A program made the translations under genes and the position numbers. A stretch of 64,000 nt of DNA from Oceaniglobus ichthyenteri (GTDB taxonomy: Bacteria > Pseudomonadota > Alphaproteobacteria > Rhodobacterales > Rhodobacteraceae): the NCBI RefSeq assembly GCF_003057885.1, contig NZ_QAGK01000003.1, positions 124,001 to 188,000 on the forward strand, written 5' to 3'. Shown in pieces: positions 28,533-37,417 of the stretch. Within the stretch, counting starts at the first letter, position 1; every line of letters begins with the position of its first letter. The notes beneath the pieces are model-generated. The model worked only from the letters and a program-made list of their open reading frames with translations, ran no database searches and was not told the origin of the DNA.

Positions 28533-30005
28533 TTACAGGTTTGAGATCCGCGCATTGATCAAATCAATGCCTTTCTGGATGCGATCAACCGGTATTGCGG
28601 AATAGCCGAGGCGAAAATATTCAGTCGGGGCATTGTCGTTATCGAAAAACGGCGCACCGGGTTCAATGAAAACGCCGTCTTGCAACAGGGCAGCGGCAAG
28701 TTGAACGGTATCAATGCCATCCGGGGCTTTTACCCACAGGCTGGAGCCGCCAAAGCGCGCCGCGCCCGCAACCGTAAGGCAACTGTGTTGCAAGGCGTCC
28801 AGCATTGTTTTGCGACGCTGTGCAAATTGCTGGCGCAGATCGCGGATCAACAGATCATAGTGCCCTTGGGCCAGAAAATATGCCGCCGTTCTTTGAAGAT
28901 GCCCCGGTGGGTGGCGCAACATCAGCGAGCGTAATTCGCGCGCTTCGGCAATCACCCGTTCGGGGCCAACCAGATATCCAAGGCGCAGGCCGGGAAACAG
29001 CGCCTTGGAAAAGCTCCCCGCGTAAAGCACGCGTTCATCGACATCCAACGCCTTGAGGGCGGGGCTGGGCGGTTCGATAAAGCTCATCTCGAACTGATAG
29101 TCATCTTCGATGATGACCATGTCGCGGGCTTTGGCATCGGCAAGCAAGCGTTCGCGCCGACTGCGTGGCATTGTGGCTCCGGTGGGCGCATGATGGCTGG
29201 GGGTGACGAACACGGCCTGTGTGCCAGGGGGTATTTTGTCGGGGTTCAACCCGTGTTCATCGACATCCACGGTGGAAACATCGGCGCCACACCAGCGTAA
29301 CGCCTGAAGGGTATCGGGATAGCCGGGGTTTTCGCACACGGCCTTCAGGGGCGTGCGTGTCAAAAGCTCGATCGCCAACCAGATTGCGTTCTGGGCGCCC
29401 ACCGTGATCAGCACTTGTTGCGGCGTCGCGTTGATACCGCGACGTGGCAGCATCCGGGACAGCACGTAATTTACAAGCATCGGATCATCGGTCGCATGAT
29501 CGCCGGCCATTTCATCAAAATCACGCCGACCCATCGCCTGACGGGCACATTCACGCCATGCGGAATGTTTGAATATCGTCGGATCCATTTGCCCGAAAAC
29601 AAAGGGATAGGGCAGCGCGTGCCAGTCTTTGGGTTTTACAATCCGACGACGGTTTGCCAGGTTTTCCGAAAGCGCGTTGCGCCAGACTTCGCTGGATTCC
29701 ACCGGCTTGGCGTTTCGCCCGATTGGCAGGCGGGGCAGGGCACCGGAATCGGCAACCATATATCCGCTGCGGTCCAAAGGTGTCAGATATTCCTGATCGA
29801 CCAATTCCTGAAACGCGAGGGTCACGGTCATGCGCGCAACCCCTAGATGCGCCGCCAGTTTGCGCGACGACGGCATCAGCGCCCCGATCTGGGCCTGTCC
29901 GGAAAGGATGGCGTTTACAACCGTTTCCCTGATTTGCGCCTGCAACGGGCGGGCTGATTGCCGGTCAAGGAAGAACACTTCGGCTGCGATGCGGACTTTT
30001 TCCAT
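28533..30005 (-). CDS. tauR: MocR-type taurine regulator
   Basis: A 490-residue regulator. Residues 15-80 form a GntR winged helix (SRKLAAHLGVARMTVTLAFQELVDQEYL), and the rest is an aminotransferase-like domain with the PLP Lys in GSFSKALFPGLRLGY. The MocR protein TauR of Rhodobacter capsulatus activates taurine genes. Here it is divergent from the TRAP/tauXY/xsc operon, and two CTGG-type repeats lie between, which supports the name. The effector could be taurine bound to PLP. Confidence 0.88.
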   Translation of the reverse strand: MEKVRIAAEVFFLDRQSARPLQAQIRETVVNAILSGQAQIGALMPSSRKLAAHLGVARMTVTLAFQELVDQEYLTPLDRSGYMVADSGALPRLPIGRNAKPVESSEVWRNALSENLANRRRIVKPKDWHALPYPFVFGQMDPTIFKHSAWRECARQAMGRRDFDEMAGDHATDDPMLVNYVLSRMLPRRGINATPQQVLITVGAQNAIWLAIELLTRTPLKAVCENPGYPDTLQALRWCGADVSTVDVDEHGLNPDKIPPGTQAVFVTPSHHAPTGATMPRSRRERLLADAKARDMVIIEDDYQFEMSFIEPPSPALKALDVDERVLYAGSFSKALFPGLRLGYLVGPERVIAEARELRSLMLRHPPGHLQRTAAYFLAQGHYDLLIRDLRQQFAQRRKTMLDALQHSCLTVAGAARFGGSSLWVKAPDGIDTVQLAAALLQDGVFIEPGAPFFDNDNAPTEYFRLGYSAIPVDRIQKGIDLINARISNL

Positions 30006-30026
30006 TGGTTATCTTGGCCAACGAAA

Positions 30027-30058
30027 CTGGTCTAAGTCAATAACGATCCTGGACCTAA
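30027..30058 (+). promoter_or_regulatory. putative TauR operator
   Basis: CTGGTCTAA at 30027-30035 and CTGGACCTAA at 30049-30058 are direct repeats 22 bases apart, about two helical turns. The second is identical to the CTGGACYTAA word reported for TauR of R. capsulatus, as I recall it. It lies midway between tauR and the taurine operon. Confidence 0.65.
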
Positions 30059-30093
30059 CGCCGAATCATCTTTTCGACATACTGCTGCGTCGA

Positions 30094-30123
30094 CTTGAAG
30101 GGGGGAACACGATTTCCTTCAAG
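30094..30123 (+). promoter_or_regulatory. perfect inverted repeat in the leader of the taurine operon
   Basis: CTTGAAGG (30094-30101) pairs exactly with CCTTCAAG (30116-30123) around a 14-base loop, 37 bases before the start of the TRAP binding protein. It may be a leader RNA hairpin or a protein-binding site. Confidence 0.5.
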
Positions 30124-30160
30124 CATCGCGCTTTTGCGCACGCAACATTTGGAGGATAGA

Positions 30161-31174
30161 ATGGCATTTATTTCACGGATCAAGGCCGCGACAAGCATCG
30201 CCGCCACGACTTTGGTCATGGGCATGGGCGCGGCCCAGGCTGACAATTTCAAGATCGCGGTCGGCGACGGTGCCGGCGGCACACAAGAGGCACTGGGCAA
30301 GGCATTCATCACTGCCCTCGAAGAAAACACCGGTGGCAACCACACGGGATCGTTGTTCTTGAACGGTCAGCTTGGCGCCGAACAGGCGACCGTCAATGAC
30401 ATGGCAATGGGCACGCTGGATTTTTCGATTCTGGCGATCAACAACATCACGCCGTTCTCGCCTTCGGTTGGCACGCTGACATTGCCTTATGTGATCCTGA
30501 GCCTTGAAGACGCTGTAAAGGTGACCCAAGGGCCCATCGGCGAAGAATTGATCGAAAACACGATCCGCGACGCCGGTGTGCGGATTATCGGTTGGGCCTA
30601 TTCGGGGTTCCGCGTTTTGACAAACTCGGTCCGTCCGGTTGAATCCGTTGCCGATCTGGATGGTCTGGTGATCCGCGTTCCAAAGAACGAAATCATGATC
30701 GCCACATATAAATCATGGGGCGTGAACCCGACCCCGATGGCATGGTCCGAAACCTTCACCGGTCTGCAACAAAAGGTCGTCGACGGACAGGATAACCCTT
30801 ATATCACTGTTTATGCGATGAAATTTGACGAAGTTCAAAAATACATCACCAACCTGCGCTATCTCTTCTCGATCGAGCCGCTGGTCGTGTCAGAAGAGCT
30901 GTTTCAGGGACTGTCAGCCGACGATCAGGCCGCCGTTCTGGCCGCCGGTAAAACCGCGACTGAGTTTTCAGCCGAGTTCCTGAAAGCCGAAGAAGAAACC
31001 ATCAAGGCCGAGCTGGTATCGCGCGGGATGGAAATTTCTGATCCGGCCGATGATGAAGCAGAATTCATCCAACTGGCGACAGACGCTGTCTGGCCCCAGT
31101 TTTACGACTCCATCGGTGGTGTTGAAAAGCTGAACGAAGTGCTGACCGCTTTGGGCCGTGACCCCGTCCAGTAA
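30161..31174 (+). CDS. tauK: TRAP transporter binding protein, probably taurine (TauK-like)
   Basis: Periplasmic TAXI-type TRAP binding protein of 337 residues. A signal peptide spans 1-27 and ends AAQA-D. The mature protein starts NFKIAVGDGAGGTQEALGKAF. The middle contains the usual TRAP pattern VRVLTNSVRPVESVADLDGLVIRVPKNE with a ligand-binding Arg. ATG 30161 follows GGAGG at the right distance. The position next to tauR and before tauXY-xsc supports taurine as the ligand; this is inferred from context. Confidence 0.85.
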   Translation: MAFISRIKAATSIAATTLVMGMGAAQADNFKIAVGDGAGGTQEALGKAFITALEENTGGNHTGSLFLNGQLGAEQATVNDMAMGTLDFSILAINNITPFSPSVGTLTLPYVILSLEDAVKVTQGPIGEELIENTIRDAGVRIIGWAYSGFRVLTNSVRPVESVADLDGLVIRVPKNEIMIATYKSWGVNPTPMAWSETFTGLQQKVVDGQDNPYITVYAMKFDEVQKYITNLRYLFSIEPLVVSEELFQGLSADDQAAVLAAGKTATEFSAEFLKAEEETIKAELVSRGMEISDPADDEAEFIQLATDAVWPQFYDSIGGVEKLNEVLTALGRDPVQ

Positions 31175-31186
31175 AATCACGAACGG

Positions 31187-31211
31187 GGGGCGCGCATGAT
31201 GCGCGCTTCCC
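31187..31211 (+). promoter_or_regulatory. hairpin between TRAP binding-protein and permease genes
   Basis: GCGCGC (31190-31195) pairs with GCGCGC (31201-31206) across ATGAT, with flanking GGG and CCC able to extend it. It occupies the same kind of position as the hairpins at 6388 and 10305. Confidence 0.6.
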
Positions 31212-31232
31212 ACTCTGGGAGGAGGCCCTGTG

Positions 31233-31763
31233 ATGACCCGTTTTTGGAACGTTCTCAATAACATCGAAAGCTATCTCTGCCGGGCATTACTGGTGATGTT
31301 CGTCGCGCTGCTCTTTACCCAAATCGTCTCGCGCGAGATGTTTGGCCATTCATTTTCATGGATCGAAGAACTGTCGGTCTACATGTTTGTGTGGTTCGTT
31401 TTCTTTGGCGCAAGCTATGCCGCCAAGATGAGCGCGCATAACCGGGTGACATTTCAATTCGGTATGCTTCCACGCTCCTGGATCAAGTGGATCGAAGGGT
31501 TTGCCGATCTGTTCTGGATCGCGTTCAACGTCTATTTTGTCTACCTCGCCGGGGATTTTGTTTTCAACAAGATGAACAAATTCTGGAAATCCCAAACGCT
31601 CGGGATCGAGATGAAGTGGATTTACATGGTCTTGCCGCTGGCGTTCACGCTGATGACGGTGCGGATCATTCAGGTCAATTACCTCAAGCTTTTCAAAGGT
31701 ATCGACGTGAAAGACCCCGACAAGATCGATCTTGATGACTTCAAATCCGACAAAGACGCGTAA
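31233..31763 (+). CDS. tauL: TRAP transporter small permease (DctQ/TauL-like)
   Basis: Four-helix membrane subunit of 176 residues with a typical DctQ pattern: SRYLCRALL-type first helix, then FSWIEELSVYMFVWFVFFGASYAAK and a final acidic tail (DPDKIDLDDFKSDKDA). GGGAGGAGG lies 8 bases before ATG 31233. It joins the large permease of the next gene to form the membrane part of the sodium-driven importer. Confidence 0.9.
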   Translation: MTRFWNVLNNIESYLCRALLVMFVALLFTQIVSREMFGHSFSWIEELSVYMFVWFVFFGASYAAKMSAHNRVTFQFGMLPRSWIKWIEGFADLFWIAFNVYFVYLAGDFVFNKMNKFWKSQTLGIEMKWIYMVLPLAFTLMTVRIIQVNYLKLFKGIDVKDPDKIDLDDFKSDKDA

Positions 31764-31784
31764 GCGGCGACAGGGAACACTTTT

Positions 31785-33125
31785 ATGGAAAATGAAATCG
31801 TAACCATCCTGTTCAGCACTTTTTTGGGTTTGCTGTTTCTGGGTGCGCCGATCACCGTTGCGCTTGGCGTTTCGTCGATGATCTCGTTCTTGTACCTGGG
31901 TGAAAACCCTATCAAATTTGTCCAGATTGCATTCACGTCGGTGGGATCATTCCCGCTGATGGCTTTGCCCGCGTTCATTCTGGCCGGGGCATTGATGGAG
32001 GCCGCGGGCATTTCGCGCCGTCTGATCAATGTTGCCGAAAGCCTGGCAGGGCCGTTCACCGGCGGCATGTCGGCGGCAACTGTTGTGGGCTGTCTTTTCT
32101 TTGGCGCGATTTCGGGGTCTGGCCCGGCCACGACCGCGGCTGTGGGCATGTTGATGATCCCCGCGATGATCAAACGCGGCTATGACCGGGGCTATGCCTC
32201 GGCGGTGACGGCGTCGGCTGGGGGGCTTGGCATTGTCATTCCACCGTCAATCCCGATGGTTATTTTTGGCATCGCTGCATTGGGCATGATGGCCCCGCCT
32301 GAAGCTGTTGAAAAATTTGGATATTTCCAGACTGTTTCGATTTCGAAACTGTTCATCGCGGGCTTTATTCCGGCCTTTGTGATTGCCGGCAGCCTGCTGA
32401 TCATGAACTGGATCCTGTGCCGCAAGCATGGCTATACCGGGTCTGCCGAAGGCTGGTCAGCGCGCAACATTTTTTGCGAGCTTTATCGCGGATTTTGGTC
32501 GCTGATGGCGCCGGTTGTCATTCTGGGCGGGATCTATACCGGGTTCTTCACCCCCACCGAGGCCGCGATTGTTGCGATTTTCTATACCCTGTTCGTGGGC
32601 ATCGTGATCTATCGCGAACTGACGTTTGAATCTCTGAACCGTGCGCTTGAAACCACCACGTGGTTGTCGGGCCGGGTTCTGTTGATCCTGTTCACCGCCA
32701 CGGTGTTTGGCCGGTTATTGGTTGAAAATCAGATCCCCGCGATCATTGCCAACGGGATGCTGTCACTGACCGATAACATCTATATCATCTGGGCGCTGAT
32801 CATCTTTTTCCTGCTGTTTGTCGGGATGTTCATGGAAACGCTGGCCGCGATCCTGATCCTGGTGCCGGTGATGTTGCCTGTGGCGTATAACATGGGGATT
32901 GATCCGATCCACTTTGGCGTGGTGATGATTTGTACGCTGGGTATCGGGTTTCAGACCCCGCCACTGGGCGAAAACCTGTTCATCGCGTCGGGCATTTCGA
33001 ACATATCAATCGAAAACATCTCGATCCGCGCTTTGCCTTTTGCGGCTGTGAATACGACCGCCATTTTCATCATCGCGTTCTTCCCCGAGCTGTCGCTCTG
33101 GCTGCCGCGCATGTTTGGCTACTGA
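31785..33125 (+). CDS. tauM: TRAP transporter large permease (DctM/TauM-like)
   Basis: A 446-residue protein with about 12-13 helices. DctM signatures include FFGAISGSGPATTAAVGMLMIPAMIKRGYDRGYASAV and AGGLGIVIPPSIPMVIFG. It uses the sodium gradient to bring the ligand in from the binding protein. It lies between tauL and the universal stress gene in the taurine operon. Confidence 0.93.
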   Translation: MENEIVTILFSTFLGLLFLGAPITVALGVSSMISFLYLGENPIKFVQIAFTSVGSFPLMALPAFILAGALMEAAGISRRLINVAESLAGPFTGGMSAATVVGCLFFGAISGSGPATTAAVGMLMIPAMIKRGYDRGYASAVTASAGGLGIVIPPSIPMVIFGIAALGMMAPPEAVEKFGYFQTVSISKLFIAGFIPAFVIAGSLLIMNWILCRKHGYTGSAEGWSARNIFCELYRGFWSLMAPVVILGGIYTGFFTPTEAAIVAIFYTLFVGIVIYRELTFESLNRALETTTWLSGRVLLILFTATVFGRLLVENQIPAIIANGMLSLTDNIYIIWALIIFFLLFVGMFMETLAAILILVPVMLPVAYNMGIDPIHFGVVMICTLGIGFQTPPLGENLFIASGISNISIENISIRALPFAAVNTTAIFIIAFFPELSLWLPRMFGY

Positions 33126-33142
33126 TCGGGAAAGGGAAAACC

Positions 33143-33652
33143 ATGCAACCGATGATCACCAATATTCTGTTCGCGACAGATTTGTCAGAGAACTCTACCT
33201 ATGCGTTGCGCAATGCGGCAAGTCTGGCACAGGCAACACGGGCCGAAATCCACGTGTTGCATGTCAGCGAACCTCTGTCTGATGATGCGCGCGTGGCTTT
33301 GGAAATGTTCATGCTGAACGCCGAGTCGCGCAAACGCGCGATTGAGCAACGCGGCGAGATGATCGCGCAGCTTTTGGACGAGCGTCAGGAACGTTTCTGG
33401 AGCGCACTTACGGGTGACGCGGCAAAGATCCGCGAACAGGTCACCTCAATCGAAGTGATCGAAGGCCACCCGGCCGAGGTCATCTTGCGACGTGCGCGCG
33501 AGCTGAAATGTGACCTGATCGTTCTGGGCGCCCATGATCATGGGTTCACGCAAACCTTTCTTGGCACGGTGGCCAAACGTGTGCTGCGCCGCGCCGATAT
33601 CCCCACACTCATCGTCCCATACAACGACGATGGCCGCAACATCAAAAAATAA
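33143..33652 (+). CDS. universal stress protein (UspA family)
   Basis: A 169-residue cytoplasmic protein with the UspA fold: NILFATDLSENSTYALRNAASLAQ at the start and LIVLGAHDHGFTQTFLGTVAKRVLRRADIPTLIV at the end, near the usual ATP-binding glycines. The central part has an extra helical segment (residues about 50-95). ATG 33143 follows AAAGGG. Usp genes often accompany TRAP importers, and here it may sense energy state for taurine uptake. Confidence 0.88.
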   Translation: MQPMITNILFATDLSENSTYALRNAASLAQATRAEIHVLHVSEPLSDDARVALEMFMLNAESRKRAIEQRGEMIAQLLDERQERFWSALTGDAAKIREQVTSIEVIEGHPAEVILRRARELKCDLIVLGAHDHGFTQTFLGTVAKRVLRRADIPTLIVPYNDDGRNIKK

Positions 33653-33672
33653 CCCGAAATAGGAGACACGAC

Positions 33673-34062
33673 ATGTCCACGACACTCACAGCCAAAGATC
33701 TTGCCGATACGTTTGATGCGTTCAACCGCCACGATATCGATGGCGTGATGACCCATTTCGCCGATGATTGCGTGTTTTACACCGTCGGCGGCGATCAGGT
33801 GTACGGCACGAAAATCGAAGGTGCCAAAGCCATTGCCGATGCGTTTTCGGCCGTCTGGGGCGGGATGAAAGACGCCCATTGGGATCACCACAGCCACTTT
33901 GTGCACGGGGACCGCGCCGTATCGGAATGGACGTTTTCGGGCACTGGCGCCGACGGTATGCGCGTCGAAGCCGAAGGTGCAGATCTGTTCACGCTGCGTG
34001 ATGGCAAGATCGTCGTCAAACAGGCGCTGCGCAAATCCCGCCCCCCATTCAAAGCAGCGTAA
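33673..34062 (+). CDS. tauX: taurine dehydrogenase small subunit, NTF2-like
   Basis: A 129-residue SnoaL/NTF2-like protein (FDAFNRHDIDGVMTHFADDCVFYT, then WTFSGTGADGMRVEAEGADLFTLRDGKIV). By itself it could be read as a SnoaL cyclase, but its place directly before the flavoprotein tauY and xsc matches TauX, the small subunit of taurine dehydrogenase. It likely helps form a membrane-linked complex that passes electrons to cytochrome c. Confidence 0.8.
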   Translation: MSTTLTAKDLADTFDAFNRHDIDGVMTHFADDCVFYTVGGDQVYGTKIEGAKAIADAFSAVWGGMKDAHWDHHSHFVHGDRAVSEWTFSGTGADGMRVEAEGADLFTLRDGKIVVKQALRKSRPPFKAA

Positions 34063-34090
34063 CCCCTTATTTAGTTGACGGAGCATTCAG

Positions 34091-35491
34091 ATGCTTGACT
34101 CTAAAAGACCAAAACACTGGCCCAAGGCCAGCTATGATCCGCGCTATGATCCAATCATCGATGCAGGCCCCGGTCACAACCGGGCCCATGCGCCGACCTA
34201 TTGGGTCGACACAGCGGGCGACGTGCCCCAGGACGATGGCCCGATCAGCGGTGATGTTGATGTTGATGTGGCCATTATCGGGTCGGGCTATACCGGTCTG
34301 TCAACGGCGATTCACCTTGCCAAAGAACACGGCATCAAGGCCGTCGTTCTTGAGGCAAACGCCGTGGCTTGGGGGTGTTCCACACGCAACGGCGGTCAGG
34401 CGCAAATTTCGTCTGGCCGACTGAAACGGTCACAGTGGATTCAACGCTGGGGCGTCGATGTCGCCAAGAAGATGCACAACGAAGTGGTCGAAGCGTTCGA
34501 ACTGTTCAACGATCTGATCGGATCGGATGACATCGACTGTGATCCTCAGACCGGCGGCCATTACTATATGGCGCATCGCGACAAGATGATGCCGAAGTTG
34601 GAGAAGGAAAGCGCGCTTCTCAACGATGTGTTCGGCTATGGCTCGCGGATGATCGGGCGCGACGAACTGCACGAAAGCCATGTGCGCGACCAAGAGGCCG
34701 TAGGCGCCATGTGGGAGCCTGACGGCACCTGCGTTCATGCGGCCAAGCTGGCGTTCAGCTATGTCCGTCTGGCGCGCAAACTGGGGGCAAAAATCCACCC
34801 CGCCAGCCCTGTGATGGGATGGAAAACCAAGAACGGTGTGCATCATCTGACAACACCGGGCGGGACAGTGCGCGCGCGCGCCGTGGCATTGGCAACCGCA
34901 GGCTACACGCCGCCGGGCCTGAACGAAAAGACCAAGCACCGGTTGATGCCGATCCTGTCAAATTCGATCGTCACCCGCCCCCTGACCGACGAAGAAAAGG
35001 CCGAATGCGGGTTTCAGGTGAAATCACCGCTGACCGATACGCGCACCTTGCGCCACTATTACCGGTTCTTGCCTGATGATCGTGTACAGATCGGCAGCCG
35101 CAGCGCGATCACCGGGCCGGATGCGGAAAACCCCAAACATCTTGCGCTGTTGCAAAAGGGGCTTCACCGTAAATTTCCCGTGCTTGAGGGGATCGAGCTG
35201 GATTATTCATGGTGGGGTTGGGTCGATGTCAGCCACGACATGATGCCGCGCATTTTCCAGCCCGACAAGAAACAGACGATCTATTATGCCCTGGGTTATG
35301 GCGGAAACGGCGTGATGTATTCTGCCCAGGCGGGCAAACGCATGGCGCAACTGGTTGCGGGCAAGGGGCAAGAACTGGATCTGCCGATCTTTACTTCGCC
35401 GCTGCCCAGCCACGGGATTTTGACACCGTTCCGGCGTTTGGGCCAGCGGGTCATGTATCCCTATTATTACCTGAACGACGAGATTCTCTGA
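34091..35491 (+). CDS. tauY: taurine dehydrogenase large subunit, FAD-dependent
   Basis: A 466-residue DAO-family flavoprotein. The FAD-binding start is VDVAIIGSGYTGLSTAIHLAKEHG (about 57-80), and WGCSTRNGGQAQIS follows. The C-terminal half has ALGYGGNGVMYSAQAGKRMAQ, which closes the FAD site. It deaminates taurine to sulfoacetaldehyde and ammonia. The genes before (tauX) and after (xsc) support this function over glycine or sarcosine oxidase. Confidence 0.88.
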   Translation: MLDSKRPKHWPKASYDPRYDPIIDAGPGHNRAHAPTYWVDTAGDVPQDDGPISGDVDVDVAIIGSGYTGLSTAIHLAKEHGIKAVVLEANAVAWGCSTRNGGQAQISSGRLKRSQWIQRWGVDVAKKMHNEVVEAFELFNDLIGSDDIDCDPQTGGHYYMAHRDKMMPKLEKESALLNDVFGYGSRMIGRDELHESHVRDQEAVGAMWEPDGTCVHAAKLAFSYVRLARKLGAKIHPASPVMGWKTKNGVHHLTTPGGTVRARAVALATAGYTPPGLNEKTKHRLMPILSNSIVTRPLTDEEKAECGFQVKSPLTDTRTLRHYYRFLPDDRVQIGSRSAITGPDAENPKHLALLQKGLHRKFPVLEGIELDYSWWGWVDVSHDMMPRIFQPDKKQTIYYALGYGGNGVMYSAQAGKRMAQLVAGKGQELDLPIFTSPLPSHGILTPFRRLGQRVMYPYYYLNDEIL

Positions 35492-35515
35492 AACCTTTCT
35501 CAAAGGATGACCAAC

Positions 35516-37297
35516 ATGAAAATGACTACAGAAGAGGCCTTTGTTAAGGTTTTGCAAATGCACGGCATCGATAATGCGTTTGGCATTATCGGGTCGGCGA
35601 TGATGCCGATTTCCGATTTGTTCCCCGATGCGGGCATCAAATTCTGGGATTGCGCCCATGAAACATCGGGCGGCATGATCGCCGATGGCTACACCCGCGC
35701 ATCGGGCAAGATGTCGATGGCGATTGCCCAGAACGGCCCGGGCATCACCAACTTTGTCACCCCGATCAAGACCGCCTATTGGAACCACACTCCGATGCTG
35801 TTGGTCACGCCCCAGGCGGCCAACAAAACCATCGGGCAGGGCGGTTTTCAGGAAATCGAACAGATGAAACTGTTCGAAGATATGGTGTGTTATCAGGAAG
35901 AAGTGCGCGATCCGTCGCGTATGGCCGAAGTTCTGAACCGGGTGATTGAAAAGGCGTGGCGCGGCTGTGCCCCGGCACAAATCAACATCCCGCGCGATTA
36001 CTGGACCCAGGTGATTGACATCGAACTGCCCCAGATCATCCGCCTGGAGCGCCCACAGGGCGGCACCCAAGCGGTGAAAGAGGCGGCCAAGCTGCTGTCC
36101 GAGGCCGAATTCCCGGTCATCCTGAACGGTGCCGGCGTGATCTTGTCGGGCGGTATCGATGCCTCGGCGAAACTGGCCGAAGCGTTGGATGCCCCGGTGG
36201 CCTGTGGCTATCAGCACAATGATGCGTTTCCCGGTTCGCACCCTCTGGCGGTTGGGCCGCTGGGCTACAACGGATCAAAGGCGGCGATGGAGCTGATTGC
36301 AAAGGCCGATGTCGTTCTGGCGCTTGGCAACCGTTTGAACCCGTTTTCCACCTTGCCGGGCTATGGCATCAACTATTGGCCGCAAAATGCAAAGATCATT
36401 CAGGTCGATATCAATTCCGACCGGATTGGTCTGACCAAAAAGGTTGACGTGGCCATTCAGGGCGATGCCAAGGCCGTGGCCGAACAACTGTTGGAGCAAT
36501 TGGCAGACGGTGCCGGCGACAAGGGCCGCAAAGAGCGTAAAGAACTGATCGCGCTGACCAAATCGCGCTGGGCGCAGGAATTGTCATCGATGGATCATGA
36601 AGACGATGACGATGAAGGCGTCACCTGGAATGAACGCGCCCGCAATCGTCAGCCCGACCGCATGTCGCCCCGCCAGGCCTGGCGCGCCATCATGTCGGCC
36701 ATGCCGGCCGATGCGATCGTGTCGTCCGATATTGGCAACAACTGCGCCATCGGCAACGCCTATCCAACCTTTGACAAGGGCCGCAAATATCTGGCGCCGG
36801 GTCTGTTTGGCCCCTGTGGTTATGGCCTGCCTGCGATCCTGGGTGCGAAAATCGGCTGTCCGGACGTGCCGGTTGTCGGCTTTGCCGGTGACGGGGCCTT
36901 TGGGATTTCGATGAACGAAATGACGGCATGTGGCCGGGGCGATTGGCCCGCGATCACCATGATCATCTTCCGCAACTATCAGTGGGGCGCCGAAAAGCGG
37001 AACACGACCCTGTGGTTTGATGACAACTTTGTCGGCACCGAGCTGAACGAAGGGGTGAATTATGCCGAAATCGCCAAAGGCTGTGGCGTCAAGGGCGTAC
37101 AGGTTACGGGCATGGAGCAGTTGACCGATGCCTTGAACACCGCAATCCAGGAACAGATGAATGACAATGCCACCACCTTTATCGAGGTTGTCCTGAATCA
37201 GGAACTGGGTGAGCCGTTCCGTCGCGATGCGATGAAAAAACCGGTTTCGGTTGCTGGCATCACGGCGTCGGATATGCGAGAGCAGCAAATCGGCTGA
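35516..37297 (+). CDS. xsc: sulfoacetaldehyde acetyltransferase
   Basis: Thiamine-diphosphate enzyme of 593 residues that converts sulfoacetaldehyde and phosphate to acetyl phosphate and sulfite. The N-terminal part (FGIIGSAMMPISDLFPDAGIKFWDCAHE) contains the catalytic Glu, and the TPP motif is FAGDGAFGISMNEMTACGRGDWPAITMIIFRNYQWGAEK. ATG 35516 has AAAGGA about 9 bases upstream and is preferred over ATG 35507. No pta gene follows, so acetyl phosphate must be used by an enzyme elsewhere. Confidence 0.95.
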   Translation: MKMTTEEAFVKVLQMHGIDNAFGIIGSAMMPISDLFPDAGIKFWDCAHETSGGMIADGYTRASGKMSMAIAQNGPGITNFVTPIKTAYWNHTPMLLVTPQAANKTIGQGGFQEIEQMKLFEDMVCYQEEVRDPSRMAEVLNRVIEKAWRGCAPAQINIPRDYWTQVIDIELPQIIRLERPQGGTQAVKEAAKLLSEAEFPVILNGAGVILSGGIDASAKLAEALDAPVACGYQHNDAFPGSHPLAVGPLGYNGSKAAMELIAKADVVLALGNRLNPFSTLPGYGINYWPQNAKIIQVDINSDRIGLTKKVDVAIQGDAKAVAEQLLEQLADGAGDKGRKERKELIALTKSRWAQELSSMDHEDDDDEGVTWNERARNRQPDRMSPRQAWRAIMSAMPADAIVSSDIGNNCAIGNAYPTFDKGRKYLAPGLFGPCGYGLPAILGAKIGCPDVPVVGFAGDGAFGISMNEMTACGRGDWPAITMIIFRNYQWGAEKRNTTLWFDDNFVGTELNEGVNYAEIAKGCGVKGVQVTGMEQLTDALNTAIQEQMNDNATTFIEVVLNQELGEPFRRDAMKKPVSVAGITASDMREQQIG

Positions 37298-37311
37298 TCG
37301 CCGCAAATACC

Positions 37312-37336
37312 GGGGAACGCGCGCGTCGCGTTCCCC
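37312..37336 (+). promoter_or_regulatory. perfect 10-bp hairpin after xsc
   Basis: GGGGAACGCG (37312-37321) pairs exactly with CGCGTTCCCC (37327-37336) around a 5-base loop. No T tract follows. It may reduce read-through into the exporter gene or protect the 3' end of the xsc message. Confidence 0.75.
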
Positions 37337-37417
37337 ACATACCCCTTTATGACCGCGCCGTTGGTGCGGTTCATTTCCAATTCATGACGCGTCTCGCGGT
37401 TAAGGAAGCAGTGTCAG

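Noticed and set aside
33673-34062. SnoaL-like polyketide cyclase
   Set aside because: The position between the TRAP genes and tauY-xsc fits the NTF2-like small subunit of taurine dehydrogenase better; no polyketide genes are near.
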